Notes under the pieces: generated by a model
The model's input: only the letters and a program-made list of their open reading frames with translations
Database searches by the model: none
Told to the model about the DNA's origin: nothing
Shown here: positions 1 through 13,249 of the stretch, piece by piece
How the letters are laid out: each line of letters starts with the position of its first letter
Position numbering within the stretch: the stretch's first letter is position 1
Program-made: the position numbers and the translations under genes
From: Mytilus trossulus
Taxonomy: Eukaryota; Mollusca; Bivalvia; Mytilida; Mytilidae
Direction of reading: 5' to 3'
Assembly (NCBI RefSeq): GCF_036588685.1
Contig: NC_086375.1
Coordinates: 45,043,270 to 45,107,269 of the forward strand
Length of the DNA: 64,000 bases

Positions 1-519
1 AAAAAGTTTTAAACATTAGTTCAATATGCGTTATATAAGGCTGTCATAAACAGCACAAAACAAAAAACCTTTGAATAGCCAAACTTAAAAAAAAACCTAT
101 TTGCAAACTTATTCCAAAAGGAGAAACGAATGAAGAAAAACCATTGAACAAAACCTAGACATTTAACTCTGAAACAATAGTATTTTTGATATAAAATTTG
201 TGGAAGGTTGATATATAACAACATAGTCATGTTTAATTTAGAATGGTTTATAACTTCGAATGCCTTAAGTTAAAAAAGATTATCTCAAACATTGAATGAT
301 AAGCAATTTGTAGAAAATTTCGTATATTTAGGTGGGGTCTTCATTTTGGAAAAAAAAAACCGAATATCTTCATGGGTCAAAGAAAAGAAAACAGATAATA
401 CCTTGGTCCTGTGTAATTTTAAAACATGTTTCTCTGAGTTCGTTATACTTAGATGTGGATCAGAATTTTAATTAGAGTGTACCAAAACGGCAAATAAAGA
501 CTAATAACACACAGAATAA
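1..519. other. Non-coding A+T-rich DNA
   Basis: No convincing coding sequence or repeat boundary is visible here. Homopolymer A and T runs are frequent, and the short open frames have no domain-like composition. Confidence 0.5.
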
Positions 520-610
520 AACAGCTTAAGATTGAGCAACACGTAGTCGATCAAAACTCGGGGCAGAAGTAAGGTGCTCCGGTAAGGTAAACTGAACTTC
601 CTGCACTAGT
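520..610 (-). repeat. Fragment of repeat family B (Penelope-like 3' region)
   Basis: The stretch with gagcaacacg, then actcgggg, then ggtgctccgg resembles the better preserved family B copies at 39.1 and 30.9 kb (gaaccccac..actaggggtgatctcaggtgctccgg). It is short and strongly diverged. Confidence 0.45.
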
Positions 611-1029
611 AAATATCATTCGTCGATTTCTTCAAGGCAGCAAAGAATACATCTGATCGGTGACTGCGATTTTCAATAACGCTTATGGTCGGTTAAATAT
701 CACACCAAATATGCCGGTTTTCTACTTATATATTACAAATAACAAAACACATCAAATACTGTGAATACAAAAAGTTTTATCTGAAACAAGTATAATCTTT
801 TGTAATCACATTGCCAGCTGTATTAGTCAATCAAACAATCGAATTTAGTTAAAAACACAACAATTATCGAAATTTAGATTGTTTTTTGGAAACATGTGTT
901 AGTATAAATAATAATCAAACTACTTACCTACTTACCTCAAGTAGATATAGGTTGCTGTCTCATTGTCGTATAACACAAATAACCAACGTGTGCTTTTATT
1001 CATATGTCTCATATGTAAATAAACACATC

Positions 1030-1165
1030 AGATACCAGGATTGAAATTTTATATTTACGCCTGACGCGCGTTTCGTCTACAAAAGACTCTTCAGTGACGA
1101 TCGAATCAAAAAATGTTAAAGGGCCAAATAAAGTACGAATTTGAAGAGCATTTAGGACCTAAAAT
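1030..1165 (-). repeat. Dispersed repeat family A, inverted fragment
   Basis: It contains the family hallmark gcgcgtttcgtctac followed by actcttcagtgacg, and begins with gataccaggattgaaattt. The same module recurs at about 19.4, 30.3, 30.6, 34.6, 36.8, 37.4 and 40.9 kb in both orientations. It has no coding capacity and is a short interspersed, MITE-like or SINE-tail repeat. Confidence 0.75.
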
Positions 1166-1194
1166 TACTCAAAGTAAACGACAATTATATTGAT

Positions 1195-1335
1195 TGATTG
1201 ATTGGTTTTCGATGTCCCTTTCAACACTCTTGCGCTATTTCGTGGCGGTCAGTTTTTTATTGATTGAGGAAGCAAGAGTGCAGGAAGAACCACTGACCAT
1301 CGGTAGGAAAACTGAAAATCCAAGTCAATTAAGTT
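1195..1335 (-). repeat. SINE-core-like fragment (inverted)
   Basis: Read on the minus strand it gives cagttttcctaccgatggtc, then gtggttcttcctgcactc, then gcttcctcaatcaata. This is close to the core of the tRNA-related SINE at 38.9 kb (ttttcctatagaaggtcgctg..ttccttcaccaataaa). The tRNA head is not visible, so the copy is truncated. Confidence 0.5.
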
Positions 1336-4300
1336 TGGAATCTAGTCAACAAAAGACAATTGTAGAGTAATATTTACATATAGAGTAAGGTAATCAAAGT
1401 GTTGGTACTGGGAATTTATGTACCTCTTCAATAATAAAAAAAAATCATTTAGTTCTACACAATTGTGAATGTGATGGATAATTCTAGAAAAACAAATATT
1501 GATATGATCTGATACATTGTAACTGCAGTTGCCTTATAATAAAAAAAAAAGATCATTTGATTTCATACTACTAATATTTTAGTATGCGATTGTTTTAGTC
1601 AATATAAGTTATAAACAAACGATAAAAAAAACTATTCGGTTATTAATCTAAAGTGATTATCAGGAACACGAAAGTCATTGGATTTATCTTTGACTAGCTT
1701 TATTATTGGCTGGGTAATTAAGCAATGGAGGAAATAGATTGATTCTATTTCCCTACCGAGCGCATGCAACCTTAGGCATGCAACAATTGGAAAATACTGA
1801 TAAATATCAATTATAATTTATAAAAAGGATATCAGGAATTACTACATTTATTAAACAGTAAAACAAAGCACATTAACAATTGATATTACACTCCTCAGAG
1901 CATATAGAATAATTGATGCTGATGAATATAAAATCCATCACGATTTCGAATCTTTTATTTTTCAATGTTTTGGTCTTGTTTATAATTTCAAAAAGTTTCT
2001 AAGACGACTTCGTTCTATAAAAATTAAATATGACTGTCTTTTGGATAATCCATGGTATATATTATTTTTCGTTGTGTACTGCAGACTTCCTAGATCTTGG
2101 CCCTAGTCAAATGAAAAGGTCTTTAAAAGAATGCTTTAACTATTTTATTAGGTAAGGTAAAGTTACGAAAATCTCTTATACTTATTTTTACATTTATGAT
2201 GATAACTGTCGATAATATATAAAGCTATTGTAAGATCTTTTAAACTTCTTTTAAATTTCAAGGGTTGTAAAAATTTATGGTAAAAAGTTGATAAATTACG
2301 TAAGTTTGCACAAATCATCTGAACAGTGGTTAGACTTATTACAGTTTTAGATCATTCTCTTTAAGACTTCATTTTGAGAGGCTAGAATAATTCATATTGT
2401 CAATTTACAAACTTTTGTATTGTATCTCAAGTCCTTTACAAATATAATTAAGTCTAAGATATATTCTACCGACAATAAGCTATTTACAAAATGCTTTAAT
2501 GCTATAAAAAGTCAATAAGAAGCCTGTTGTATTTCACACACAAGCTCGTTACTTGTGACAACTCTTAACCAGCAAAAATTAGCTAACTCATTGAATCTCC
2601 AGTCTGTTGTCTCCTAATAGGTCATCTTACTTAGAGGTCAACTTCTTGTCCTAGTTGTAGATATGATATCAAACTTTTCACATATTTTATAATGTACGCA
2701 ATGTTTTAAGTCCAATAGCAAGTACGAGTATTTAAAAAAATATAGTTAAAATACGATTATCTTAAAACCGTACAATGTTAGACCAATTGAAAATATATAT
2801 TATTGGTTCTAATAATGACAAAAAACTTGCATATCATGACCATTATGAATATATATTCAACTTTTTATCTAAATTTGTGGTTTAATGTTTTATAGCCTGC
2901 TTTTGTAAACATATTTATCCTCTTTGTTGATTACTGCGATATCGAAGACTATAGATTAAAATTGAGTTATATGCTGTACTTGTAACATTTAGGTTTTTTT
3001 GTCTCCATGTGTGGATGTGTGTGGTTCTTTTCGGTGGTTTATTTTAAGTATACATATTGATGAATGTTCCGGTGTTGAAAATATTTAATACTTTTTATGT
3101 GGTAGTATTGTAGCATTGAGCAACAGGTTTCAGATCAAAACCGAGGAGAAACCAGACTTAATTTGAGTACCAGAAAAGGAGTTTTATTTTTTACTGTTTA
3201 ATTGATGTTTACACTTTAGGTGAACATCGCATCCATCCTTTTATGTAAATATCAATGAACTTCCACAATCCAGTGGAATCGAAGTATATGAAAAAAGGGG
3301 GAAAAGGGAGTGACAAGGACAGAAAAATAGACATCAATTTCGAGATCACAGCCAAAGATTTTTCCCCAATTTAACTGTATATGTCCAATGAATCATTGCT
3401 TTATAGAGTCACATAAATTCAGCATCCAAATAACGTTGAAAATGGGAACTATATTTCACCTAAGCATCAAATTCATACCCAATACCCTTGGTTTTCACTG
3501 ATGCATATACGCTGTATTGAAAAGAATTATTTATTTTTCCATTTTCACAGAATTTTTAGTCTAAAATTCAATTAATGGATTTCTTTCATTAATAAAAGAC
3601 TAAATTTTAACGTATCATTTCAGATATTTCTAACTTTAAACGTTTAATATTTTGTTAAGGACGTTGATAAGTATTATTAATATGTAAAACTTATTCTTAT
3701 TTTTAGACAAACATCATGAGACTTTATAAACATAAAAAAGTGTAAGGAATTGTAAAAAAAAATACATAATGCACCCTCTGTACACGAAAGTAAAACTACC
3801 AAGAACATATTAGGAAAAAAACTAAATCCGGAAGGTACTGAATGTTTTTAACGTCCACCGTGAAATAGGTTCATTCTAATTTCTTTTTTCGACAATTCCA
3901 TTCGTTTATTTCAATATATTACAGACGTTTATGGCATTGGGAATTGATGTTATCTCAAGTTCATGACCAATGTACATGTATATATGGTCATGATTTTCGT
4001 CATCGACATTGATTCTATAAAAGTTGTCAATGGTTCTTTTGTATTTTCTTTGAAAAGATTTGATATAATGCATCACAAATTTTCACCAGAAATTACGTGT
4101 ACACTATTCATGCATTTTTCGGCATGTAAATATAGATTTTTAAAAGAAAATATTACACTGATGACTTATGATATGTATGTTTAATGTTCTACTGTTTCGT
4201 GTCTAATAAGGAATACTTTTTGGAAAGTCTATCAACAAAACGTTTATTTGTTTTATTTAAAGTTTCATGATAATGACATTTCAGCCTAAAAAGAATAGGA

Positions 4301-5985
4301 TGGGATTGATAAATTAGCCTCAGTTCTATATATACTATACGAATCAACGCAAAAGAAGGTATCCGCTTCATATTTGGATATAGCTGTCTCATTAGCAATC
4401 ATACCACATTTTCTTTTTTTTTGTCCTGAGTAGCTGTCTCATTGATGTACACACACATCTCATTTATTCATATCTTTATCACAGAATCATTCGAACGCTA
4501 ACTTTCTTTAAAATCTCATCATAGCTCTTAAAATAAACAAGCTTAAAATTGCTACATATGTATGTGCGTATTTATTCAATGGACGAATTCTACTAAAACT
4601 AACTTTTGATTGATTTAAGCAAAGTATATTCCGTTATTCTCGTATACGATACAACGTCGTCCTGCTAAAACATATATACTTTTTTATGTTGCCAAAATCA
4701 CCAGCGTTTCAAATGATTACTTTTTTTCCATCTTTAGCTTTACAAATTTTTGGTTTTGTACTCTCAGTTTCATAAAATTATAAGGGTCCCTACAGTATAT
4801 TTTGTGCTCTTCTTAGCTAGGCCTAAATGACAAGATTTGATTTCTTATGGAAAAGCATGCCGAAGCCATAAAAAGTATTTTTTATTTACCACTGGAAAGA
4901 TGCATGCTGCTTAATCAGAAATAAAATTCGAACACTCACATTCAATAGACTGAAGCAACAACAAATTAAGAAAAAAACCAGTGTGTTATTGCCATGTTCC
5001 TAAGCCGTAAGCACCAGAAACTGTGTCAACTGTTTAAAACAAAAAGAAAATACGACCAGAAAATGAACTCTTTATGTGCCCGTTTCAAGTAAGTGGCTCT
5101 AATTCAGTAGTTGTCATTTGATGCAGTATACTACAATTATTTTTCGTATATTGTTTTGTACATTAATCAGGCTGTAGGTTTTCTTGATTGAACTATTTTG
5201 TATTTTGCCAGTTAATGGTCTTTTACAACTTTGTATACTGAATGGGTTTTGTTCATTATTGATGGTAGTACGGTTCCCTATAGTTGCTGTTATCCCTAAT
5301 AGTAGTTTGTCTCATTGGCAATCACACCATATCTTCTTATTTCAAACCTTGATGAACCCATAGTCAGATCTCTTAACAAAAATTGATAAATCTTTCACTG
5401 CAACTCCCACAAAAAATTCGAATGGTTCTAAACGCCTTCATATACTTTTTCATGCATTTTTTTCTACGAATTCTCAAATTCAAGCGATGTTTGCACCACG
5501 TCTTTAATTTGAAGCGCAGATTCTGTCTATTTAATGTAAAAGACAATGTTGCATAAATAATGAAATTCAGAAAACGAAGAAACATTTGAACACTTTATTT
5601 CAATAACAAAATATTAAGAAAAATTAAAAATAATAATCAAGGTAAACAATAACCCTGTTTAAGATTATGACAATGTTAATATATCCTAAGAGACATGTCA
5701 AATGAATAAAATGCAATAAATGGGCACATGCAGTTTGAAATGAATGCGCTAGTATGTTGTATGTAATGACTTCCTTCTAGTTCGTAAATATTTGAGTTTC
5801 TTTAATTTCTATTGCATAATATATTGCATGGCAATAATGTTACTATTATTTATTTATAGAATGTTGTTTAAAATAATTTTAACTTTATCATTTTTTGTAA
5901 TTTCCAATTGTAATTGACAAAAGAAATCATACTTTGAAAATCAAATTAAATTTTCTCAATAGACTTGGACAATAGAAGTAATTCT
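1336..5985. other. Non-coding DNA with short repeat tails
   Basis: No gene is recognised. Copies of a short interspersed motif (tagctgtctcattggcaatcataccacat, here degenerate) are seen at about 4,385-4,450 and 5,295-5,342. The same tail occurs at 17.6 kb. Open frames of up to about 73 codons here are not domain-like. Confidence 0.5.
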
Positions 5986-6077
5986 GCTTATAATAAATGA
6001 AAAGCAAAGTTTTTTGCTTTTCATTTATTATAAGCAAAGTATGAAAAGCAAAGTTTTTTGCTTTTCATTTATTATAA
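5986..6077. repeat. Tandem perfect palindromes (foldback)
   Basis: Positions 5,986-6,008 and 6,013-6,035 are exact reverse complements (23-bp arms, 4-nt loop GTTT). A second, shorter foldback (atgaaaagcaaa..tttgcttttcat) follows immediately at 6,041-6,070. The block looks like a duplicated hairpin. It lies about 1.3 kb 3' of the Sox gene. Confidence 0.85.
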
Positions 6078-6085
6078 CGCAAAGT

Positions 6086-7405
6086 ATGATTTCTGTCATA
6101 AAATTTGAATAATGAAATGATGAATGTATTTTTAGACAAAACCAACCGTTTGTCGTGTTCAACGTTTACACATAAATATTTAAACAGTAGTTTAAACTGA
6201 ATAACGAACAGTTTACAAATAGTTAAACAATCTAGTGAAGCTGACATTGAAATTAACACCCTGTCAGTCATCGAAGGTTGAACTCCTAAGCAATAAACGA
6301 TCCATAACTAACAGAGTTTAACAATGTTATTGTCATGTTTCCTTGTTTCATAAATACAGATCGATGAGGCAATTTGTAAAAAAATGAACGTCACAATATG
6401 CAATTAATTTTCTATTGTTGAAATTGATTTGTCGCCTTTTGTAAGTTTTATCTGTGATAATCTTTTACAATTATTTCAATGTAATTGACATTGGGATTTT
6501 TAGTAGATTATAATCTTTTTGCCCATCGGGATTGTATTTAAAAATGTATACATATTGAATTAGGAGTATTTTGTAACATTTTGATTAAATCTTTTCTGTA
6601 TTTATTCTAAATTTGGACAATGGTTTTGCTTGTCGAACTTAAATTATATGCTATTTAAATATTTTGAAAATTGTAATAAATCTGTAACTTTTCTCTTACA
6701 CTTATTCTCTATTATCAATGTAATAACGAGAATTTTATTTCGAATCTTTGTATAATTTTTTCTGCAATTAACAATATAGACCTGTCATTCTGGAACGAAT
6801 GTAAGGTATCTTATTTCTATATAAGACTAATCTAGAACAAGAAAAAAATCTTTATGACATTTTATTCCCGCAATAATATTAAGTTTAGAAATAGAAACAA
6901 TAAAAACTTAAGTGTTAGAGTAATTTATAAAATGTTAAATTTACAAGAGTTTTGCTTCAATTTCTAATAGTAAAACGATTATTTGTAGTTTAAGAGGAAG
7001 TTTGAATATTTTGCTTGTCATTATATATTTTTTATACATTTACTTTCAATAAAAAAATAACAAAAATAGGTATCAACATTATAGATAATAGACATTTATA
7101 ACATTAAAACTAAATAAACATAACATATTCTGACAACAGTTCTAGCACTTTTAGTCTTTCATCTATTTAGCACTAGGCTTTAAAAGTTAATGAGTGTTCA
7201 GAATGGTTTAAATTCATGAGATCATGATGTCCATTTTTACATACCGAACAAGTGTCTGGACACTATCCCTTTGAATAACACCAGCATCATATAATAAAAT
7301 GTATTCTTGAAACACATCCAAACTGTATGCGTTTGAATTTCGCCATTCAAGTATGCCAGAAATGTTATTTCAAAGCAAACATTGTTATAGTCATAACTAT
7401 GAATA
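6086..7405. other. 3' flank / probable 3' UTR of the Sox gene
   Basis: This is A+T-rich sequence downstream of the minus-strand Sox stop codon. Minus-strand AATAAA hexamers (forward TTTATT) occur, for example, near 6,860 and 6,732, so a long 3' UTR is possible. No transcript end can be fixed from the sequence alone. Confidence 0.4.
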
Positions 7406-8215
7406 TCACATAACAGACGAATGTCGGTAATGTTCTTCCGGTTTAAGTACTACATATGCTACTGGTCTATGGATGTCTTGTGACGGTAAATATCCAGGAG
7501 GGCAGCAAGGTAACAAATACTGTCCCGGATGTGAGTGTGCTGCAGGCGGTAATCCCGTCAACGCTGATGACGTAGGAGGGTGGAAATACGGCGAATAACT
7601 GAGTGGATTACTTGAGGACAGTTCCTGAGATCGTAAACTAGCTAGAGATGAAGAGTCTAAACTTTTCAAATTTTCTAAATGCGAATACAAACTATGTGTT
7701 GATGATGGTGGTAAAAATGCCCTCATTTTGTCACTCATTGATGCAGAGTTCATGAAACTGTCGGCTGCTGTCGCAGCGGAAACTGCAGAAGGATAGAACG
7801 ATGACGATAAAGCACCGAATGCCATTGGATTCATACCTGGTATCATTGGAATCGGAAAAGCATATTTGTCCTTTTTTAACAATGACTTTGGTTTCCTTCG
7901 TGGTCTATATTTATAATCAGGATGTTCTTTCATGTGAAGAGCTCTGAGTCGTTTTGCCTCATCAATAAAGGGTCTTTTGTCATCTTCTGAAAGTAATTTC
8001 CATTCAGCACCAAGTCGTTTGCTGATTTCAGAATTGTGCATTTTTGGATTATCCTGTGCCATTTTTCGTCTTTGTCCTCTTGACCAAACCATGAATGCAT
8101 TCATTGGTCTTTTGACATGATCCATATTTCCCGCTTTAGAAGCATCACCATAGTCAATATTGTCACTTCCAGGGGAAGAAAGATCTTCCGGACTCATATC
8201 TTCGGAACTCATCAT
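7406..8215 (-). CDS. SoxB2: SoxB2 (Sox14/21-type) HMG-box transcription factor
   Basis: A 269-residue, single-exon SRY-related HMG-box protein. The HMG domain spans about residues 33-111. It opens [20 protein letters not shown] and contains the group B signature [20 protein letters not shown], followed by [20 protein letters not shown]. After the box, [18 protein letters not shown] is the B2-type (Sox14/21) extension rather than the B1-type RRKTKTL. The tail (APVAY-like [15 protein letters not shown]) also fits Sox14/21. Family knowledge: B2 factors bind the DNA minor groove at ACAAT-type sites, often repress, and act in neural and sensory patterning. Two adjacent in-frame ATGs (8,215 and 8,212) precede an acidic N-terminus; I chose the first. 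There is no neighbour within about 8 kb on either side, typical of a developmental regulator in a regulatory desert. The frame is intact and looks functional. Confidence 0.95.
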   Translation of the reverse strand: MMSSEDMSPEDLSSPGSDNIDYGDASKAGNMDHVKRPMNAFMVWSRGQRRKMAQDNPKMHNSEISKRLGAEWKLLSEDDKRPFIDEAKRLRALHMKEHPDYKYRPRRKPKSLLKKDKYAFPIPMIPGMNPMAFGALSSSFYPSAVSAATAADSFMNSASMSDKMRAFLPPSSTHSLYSHLENLKSLDSSSLASLRSQELSSSNPLSYSPYFHPPTSSALTGLPPAAHSHPGQYLLPCCPPGYLPSQDIHRPVAYVVLKPEEHYRHSSVM

Positions 8216-8479
8216 TAATTATCGATCACAAATAAAGTTAGTTATTGAATATGTGTATTTTTCAACTTCGGATATTTCAAGTCTGAATTATAACACAACT
8301 TTCCTCGATTATGAAAAAAATGCTTGAATTTCCAACTTTACACCTGTGGTCTTCAATGCCTTTTCTCATCCGCTATCAGTTAGAATTAACTTGAATACCT
8401 TTTTTACTAAACCTTTAAATCGATTAATTCTTAGCCCCTTCAGAAGCTTTTATTATCCATTTGTTATTTTAACAAAGTG

Positions 8480-8600
8480 TTAACCAATAGACTTTTATTC
8501 GCATTAAGATAACACCTTCCTTCTTGTGTATTCATTTCTGATTGGAAGTGAATATAAATTTTTTCATTCGTCTATTGTAGCCACGTGTGATTGGGTCACG
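8480..8600 (-). promoter_or_regulatory. Candidate proximal promoter of the Sox gene
   Basis: About 0.3-0.4 kb upstream of the Sox ATG are two minus-strand CCAAT boxes (forward ATTGG at 8,541-8,545 and 8,590-8,594), an E-box CACGTG at 8,582-8,587, and a SOX-type site ACAATAG on the minus strand near 8,572-8,578. The SOX-type site could allow autoregulation. The stretch 8,581-8,605 is locally more G+C-rich than its surroundings. The assignment rests on motifs only; the transcription start is unknown. Confidence 0.35.
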
Positions 8601-8700
8601 CCTCTTATTTACAATTACAGAAAAATGAAGATGTCATTATTTGCAGACTAGCATATTAATTTTCATTTCTTCGTTTATAGATTTTGGTCTGTTGATTTTT

Positions 8701-11139
8701 ATACCATGTATTTAATAAGTTTTGAGAAATAAAAGGATTCTTGGTTAATATATTGGCAGGTAAATATTTGAAGGTACCATTAAAACAATCGGACATTTTT
8801 CCCCTCAGTATCTTACAACATGTATTGCTCATGGAATTTCATGCTTCATGTTGAAAACTAATTTGAATAATTCAATGATGTACTTTATTCTACTGGAACA
8901 ATAGATAAATATGCATGGTGTAAATATTAAAAATTTCAATTAGGAAATTAAAATAGGAAACGTTTTTCCTGAAATTATTAAATATAGCTGAATGCTGAAT
9001 TATTGATACGAATATAATATTACATTTATAAAATATTAAAACCGAATTCAAATTTGTATTGTACCCAGACAATATAAAGAGAGTTAGGTACGTAGTGAAA
9101 AATTAGAACAAATAAAAATAATGACTGTTATGTCATAAATATCGAGTTGCTATATGGAAAATAAAATACAGTTGCACATTAAAACACAAAATACATTAGA
9201 GGATATAATGATATCAACGAAAGGTAATTCAACTGATGGATATTAAACAAACATCAAAAAGAAAAATTAAATAGATTATATTGTCCCAAGTACAAAATGC
9301 CACATCATAATAAATTGCGCATTACTTTAACGTGCCAAAGCGAATACCAAACTATTACGACAAACAGTGTGATACGAGTTAAACAAATAAGAAAGCGTGT
9401 AAACTGCGACCCATAATGTGAAAATATCACAATATTATATTATGCAGTCACTTGCACTCTTAAATCATATTTTATGAATTCTTAATTCTTTGTTTTCGTT
9501 TTTATTTATTTGCTAGGACGTCTTGTCAGTACATATTTTATTTTCGAATATCGAAAAGAAATTCACAGAAATCAAAAAGAAGAATGTATGGAAGAAGAAA
9601 ATGTATGAAAAAAATATACATTAGCCTACACAAATGTTTATTTTTGGATGAACTAATGGTGTTGGGTAGCTGTAGCAAAAAAACGATGTATATCCATATC
9701 TACTGATGTGGATATATATCAATATACTGAAGACAAGTTTGACAAAACATAAATCAAATAATAATACATTTGACCAAAAAATAACAGCACCGAGTTTTTG
9801 ATCTTTAAATTCTACTTTCCTTATTTTCATATTAAAAGTAATAAGTGGACATATTGACTACATAAGTTAAAACGATCGAAGAAATACACGAAAAAATATT
9901 TCATTATTATCATTCAGATTTCATTATAAAAAGACGCTTTTCCCGGAATAATATTTCAAAGAACTATTGAATTTCACAGAGCAAGAATCAAACAATATCG
10001 AAGGTTAAAATCCTTTAGTGGAAGATTAAACAGTTTCATCTAAATAAAAACAAATCAACTGATTCTTAAAGCTGCACATAAGTTACAACACATAATATAA
10101 AATATTCAATGTATAATTTATAGAACTTTCTTTTACAAAAGCATTCAAAGATCTTATCAACACAGTTAATAAATATTACATTCCTTTTAAATGATAAACT
10201 GTCAACGATGAAAAAAATATAATTTTATTCTTCAAGTATAAAGTTAGTCTAATTACAAGAAGAGAGTTGAGTTTGCTTCGTCAGTAAAACTGACTAAATC
10301 ATTTAATAATTTTATTCATCTTATTTTCCTTGTTGTGCATATTTAAGCTTCAAATACAGAAATTAGTCTACATTCACGCATTTGAAATACTTTATGTGAT
10401 TTTTATGTAATAAATCAAATTTTGAAAAGTGCCTTTAATTTCTGTTTCTTTTTAATCTAAAGTTTATAGGAATTTAATATGATCGTTAAATTGTATCTTA
10501 TGTGAATACTGTTTACATTAAAATAAGCAATAGAGGATTTCGTCATGATGATGGGAAAGATAACAAATTTTCTAATTTTTTTCCTTGATTTTAATTTAGT
10601 TAGAATTGAATTAATCTGTTAATAAAGTTATATATATATATAACTTACTGTGTTTCGTTTGTATTAGACTTTGGATAATATCTTGTTTAGTTTGTAGAAA
10701 CTAATCCTATGATTTACAAACACAAGATGATCATGTAATAATAAACCAAACTTTATAAACAAGATACAATCTTAAAGGCGAAGATGACAGCATATTAAAC
10801 AAGAAAAGTACCTACTTTTCATTCAAATAAGTTCAGCGACTTATACAGGATAACCAAAGAATATATGTTTCATCCTGTCATACTATAACTCAACGTGTTA
10901 TAACATTATTAAGATAAATATTTCAAGGGAAGGACCTAGTGGCTTCTCAAATATCTTAATTCGCCACTTCTAAATGTGTCAAGAAAATTGTCAGTATTAT
11001 AGTTGTCTTTGTTTTATGTGACCACTTTAAGAATTTAAAGACAAATCTTTGATAGTATCAAATCATAGTCTCTGTTAAATGCATGAAATATTTGTCTAGT
11101 TTTGGACGAGTTAGTGCTTGACATTATATAAAAATAAAA
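8701..11139. other. Non-coding DNA upstream of the Sox gene
   Basis: No coding sequence is recognised. The region is very A+T-rich, with a (TA)n run near 10,630-10,642 and no clear copy of repeat families A to D. It could hold Sox regulatory elements, but none can be identified from sequence alone. Confidence 0.45.
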
Positions 11140-11710
11140 TATGGAAGATACACAGACATTCAAAATCATAAATCGCAATAAACTGACAGTGCATCGGCAA
11201 ACAAGAGAAGGAGACAAAAAGACAAACAAATCCTCGAAACATCACATGGAACACATAATACTTGGCAAAACTAATAAAAACCCCACCATAAAATGGGAGA
11301 TACTGTCAGATACTCCAAAAAGACAAGAATGTCCTACTCCATTAGTGGCACTAGTGCTGTTGTTGATGGTAATGTAAAAATTCTGTGATGACAATTGGAA
11401 CATATTCGTGGTCATCTATGTCATATATATCAAGTAGCGGTTAATCAAAGCACAATGGCGTCTACGACACTTTCAAAGTGATGACTTCCAGCTTACTTCT
11501 GAACTTTAGTTCTTGAAATCCTGATTTCAAAAGTTTTTTGTCAACAGCAACCAACTGTCATGGAAATCATAATAGAAAACGCAAGCTTTCCAATATCGTA
11601 TCAAAAGGGAGAGGTATATGCTGGCGCTCATGGAATGTTGCTACAAAGAAATGGAAAGTTCACAACTGTTAAGTAGAGATAACCTTTGTCGTAAATTTTG
11701 TTGTGTATAA
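11140..11710 (-). mobile_element. Decayed Penelope-like element 3' region (family B plus terminal coding remnant)
   Basis: The first 250 bp follow the family B order seen at 39 kb (attcaaaatcataaatcg, aaactgacag, gacaaacaaa, cacatggaacacata). Then 11,590-11,670 matches the element's C-terminal coding DNA: aatatcgtatcaa, tggaatgttgctac and agaaatggaaagttcacaa align with 39,538-39,620. No frame is open across it. It is a dead fragment in the same minus orientation as the 39-40 kb copy. Confidence 0.65.
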
Positions 11711-12599
11711 ACTCATCACCTACCCCTATTAACAATTTCAAGATGAAATCCAGAATTTGAATTACACAACATTGTTTAGTGTATAGGAATACGTGCTTAC
11801 CCGTTTATGCCTTTAGTTTGATTTATTTGTTGGTTGACGGTCTCTTTAAGTGATACGAACAATTCCTTTGTATTCATGAAATTAAACTAGTAAATTATGT
11901 GTAAAATCTCATGAGCCCGAAAATATTAAACTTGCATTTAACAGTTTATCGATGTTCAAAACTCACAAGATTTATTTCAAATACGCAAACTAAAAGATAG
12001 AATCTGAGACGGGAACAAGCCCGGATGTTTCAAAAGGTCACCCGTCTCCTGGTATGCATGTTTTACCCAACATGCAAAATAACAACATGGAAAGGTTAAA
12101 AAGTTGAAGGTGTCATATAAAGTGTACACATGTTTGTCTTATCTTAAGTCTTATCTTAAGAGCTTTTTGTTGAAGTCTATACTTATACTACAGTTATAAA
12201 TAATATTTGTATCTATTTATTTTTTTCATATTTCTAGTAACATCTCTTAATATTGTCTTATTTTCCTTTAAGTTAAAAAAAATCGTAAAATATATAAAGC
12301 TTTCCTAAATGTACAATTGAATTCAAGTACAAGATATGCAGGAGATAAATAAATTTTGAGATTTCATGTTATTTATTTTTACATAACTTGTGTGATTATA
12401 TATTTTTTTAATATAGATTGTATCATAAAAAGTATAAACAAAAATACCGAATTCAAAGGTAAATTAAAAAAAAGAGCGAAATAAAAAATCAGTATTCTGA
12501 GCTAAGGGATACCTTATTAATGTCGCTAAGACTACAAATAAAGACCTCCAGATATAGTATTAAGATAATTCATAGGAGCAAGCTAAAAAAAAAATTCAT
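11711..12599. other. Non-coding DNA
   Basis: A+T-rich with no recognised gene. A short inverted pair gagacggg/cccgtctc lies at about 12,006-12,050, and a direct duplication of gtcttatcttaag at about 12,136-12,160. Confidence 0.4.
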
Positions 12600-12790
12600 G
12601 TGTGGAAAAAAGAGGTTCATGGATACGTATAGATAAAGTAACCAGTAAAAAACAAAATCCGAGGAAAATTCAAAACGGAAAGTCGCCTATCAAAAGGCAA
12701 AATCAAAAGCTCAAACACTTCAAACGAATGGATAACAACTGTCATATTAAAGACAAATCAATATATTTCATAGGAGGGACACGACCGGTG
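12600..12790 (-). repeat. Repeat family D, inverted copy
   Basis: The segments gaggaaaattcaaaacggaaag, caaaatcaaaagctcaaacac and ttcaaacgaatggataacaactgtcatatt recur at 13.3, 14.0 and 15.6 kb, and in reverse complement at 19.1, 25.6 and 36.1 kb. An apparent 76-codon open frame across it is repeat sequence, not a gene. Confidence 0.7.
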
Positions 12791-13010
12791 TCTTACAAAA
12801 AGCAGGATCTGCTTACCCTACGGAGCACCTGAGATCACCCCAAGTTTTTTTATGTGGTTCGTGTTACTCATTCTGTAGTTTTCAATGTCATGTTTGGTTT
12901 TGTGTACTATTGATAGTCTGTTTTTCGTTTTTCCTTTTTAGCCATGGTGTTGTCAGTTTTTTTTAGTCTTTGAATGTCCCTTTGGTATCTTTCGTCACTC
13001 CGAATAAAAA
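12790..13010 (+). repeat. Repeat family B fragment, reverse orientation
   Basis: Read on the plus strand it ends in gccatggtgttgtcagtttt and tgaatgtccctttggtatctttcgtc. This is the reverse complement of the family B start at 38,990-39,065. It is a truncated Penelope-like 3' end. Confidence 0.65.
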
Positions 13011-13249
13011 TCGAAGCATTCACAGAAACTTTATTCTCGGACAGTTTGATAATAATAGTCAATTTCGGGAGACGATAACTAGGTTTGTCCTGATATCATT
13101 ATAAAAATTATTTATTAGACTTGTGTGTATGGGGTGAGAGGATTGGGAAATGTGTTGGACCAAAATGTACCATCAAATTATTAATGGAAAGTTCTATGTT
13201 AACATGCTACAAATATGATATGAAAATTCAATTATTATATGCACATTTT

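Noticed and set aside
11141-11377. 78-codon plus-strand frame starting MEDTQTFKIINRN
   Set aside because: It coincides with a diverged family B repeat whose better copies at 30.8 and 39.0 kb have no matching frame. The composition comes from the repeat.
12602-12832. 76-codon Lys-rich plus-strand frame
   Set aside because: It lies over inverted family D and adjacent family B repeat DNA. Other copies do not keep the frame.
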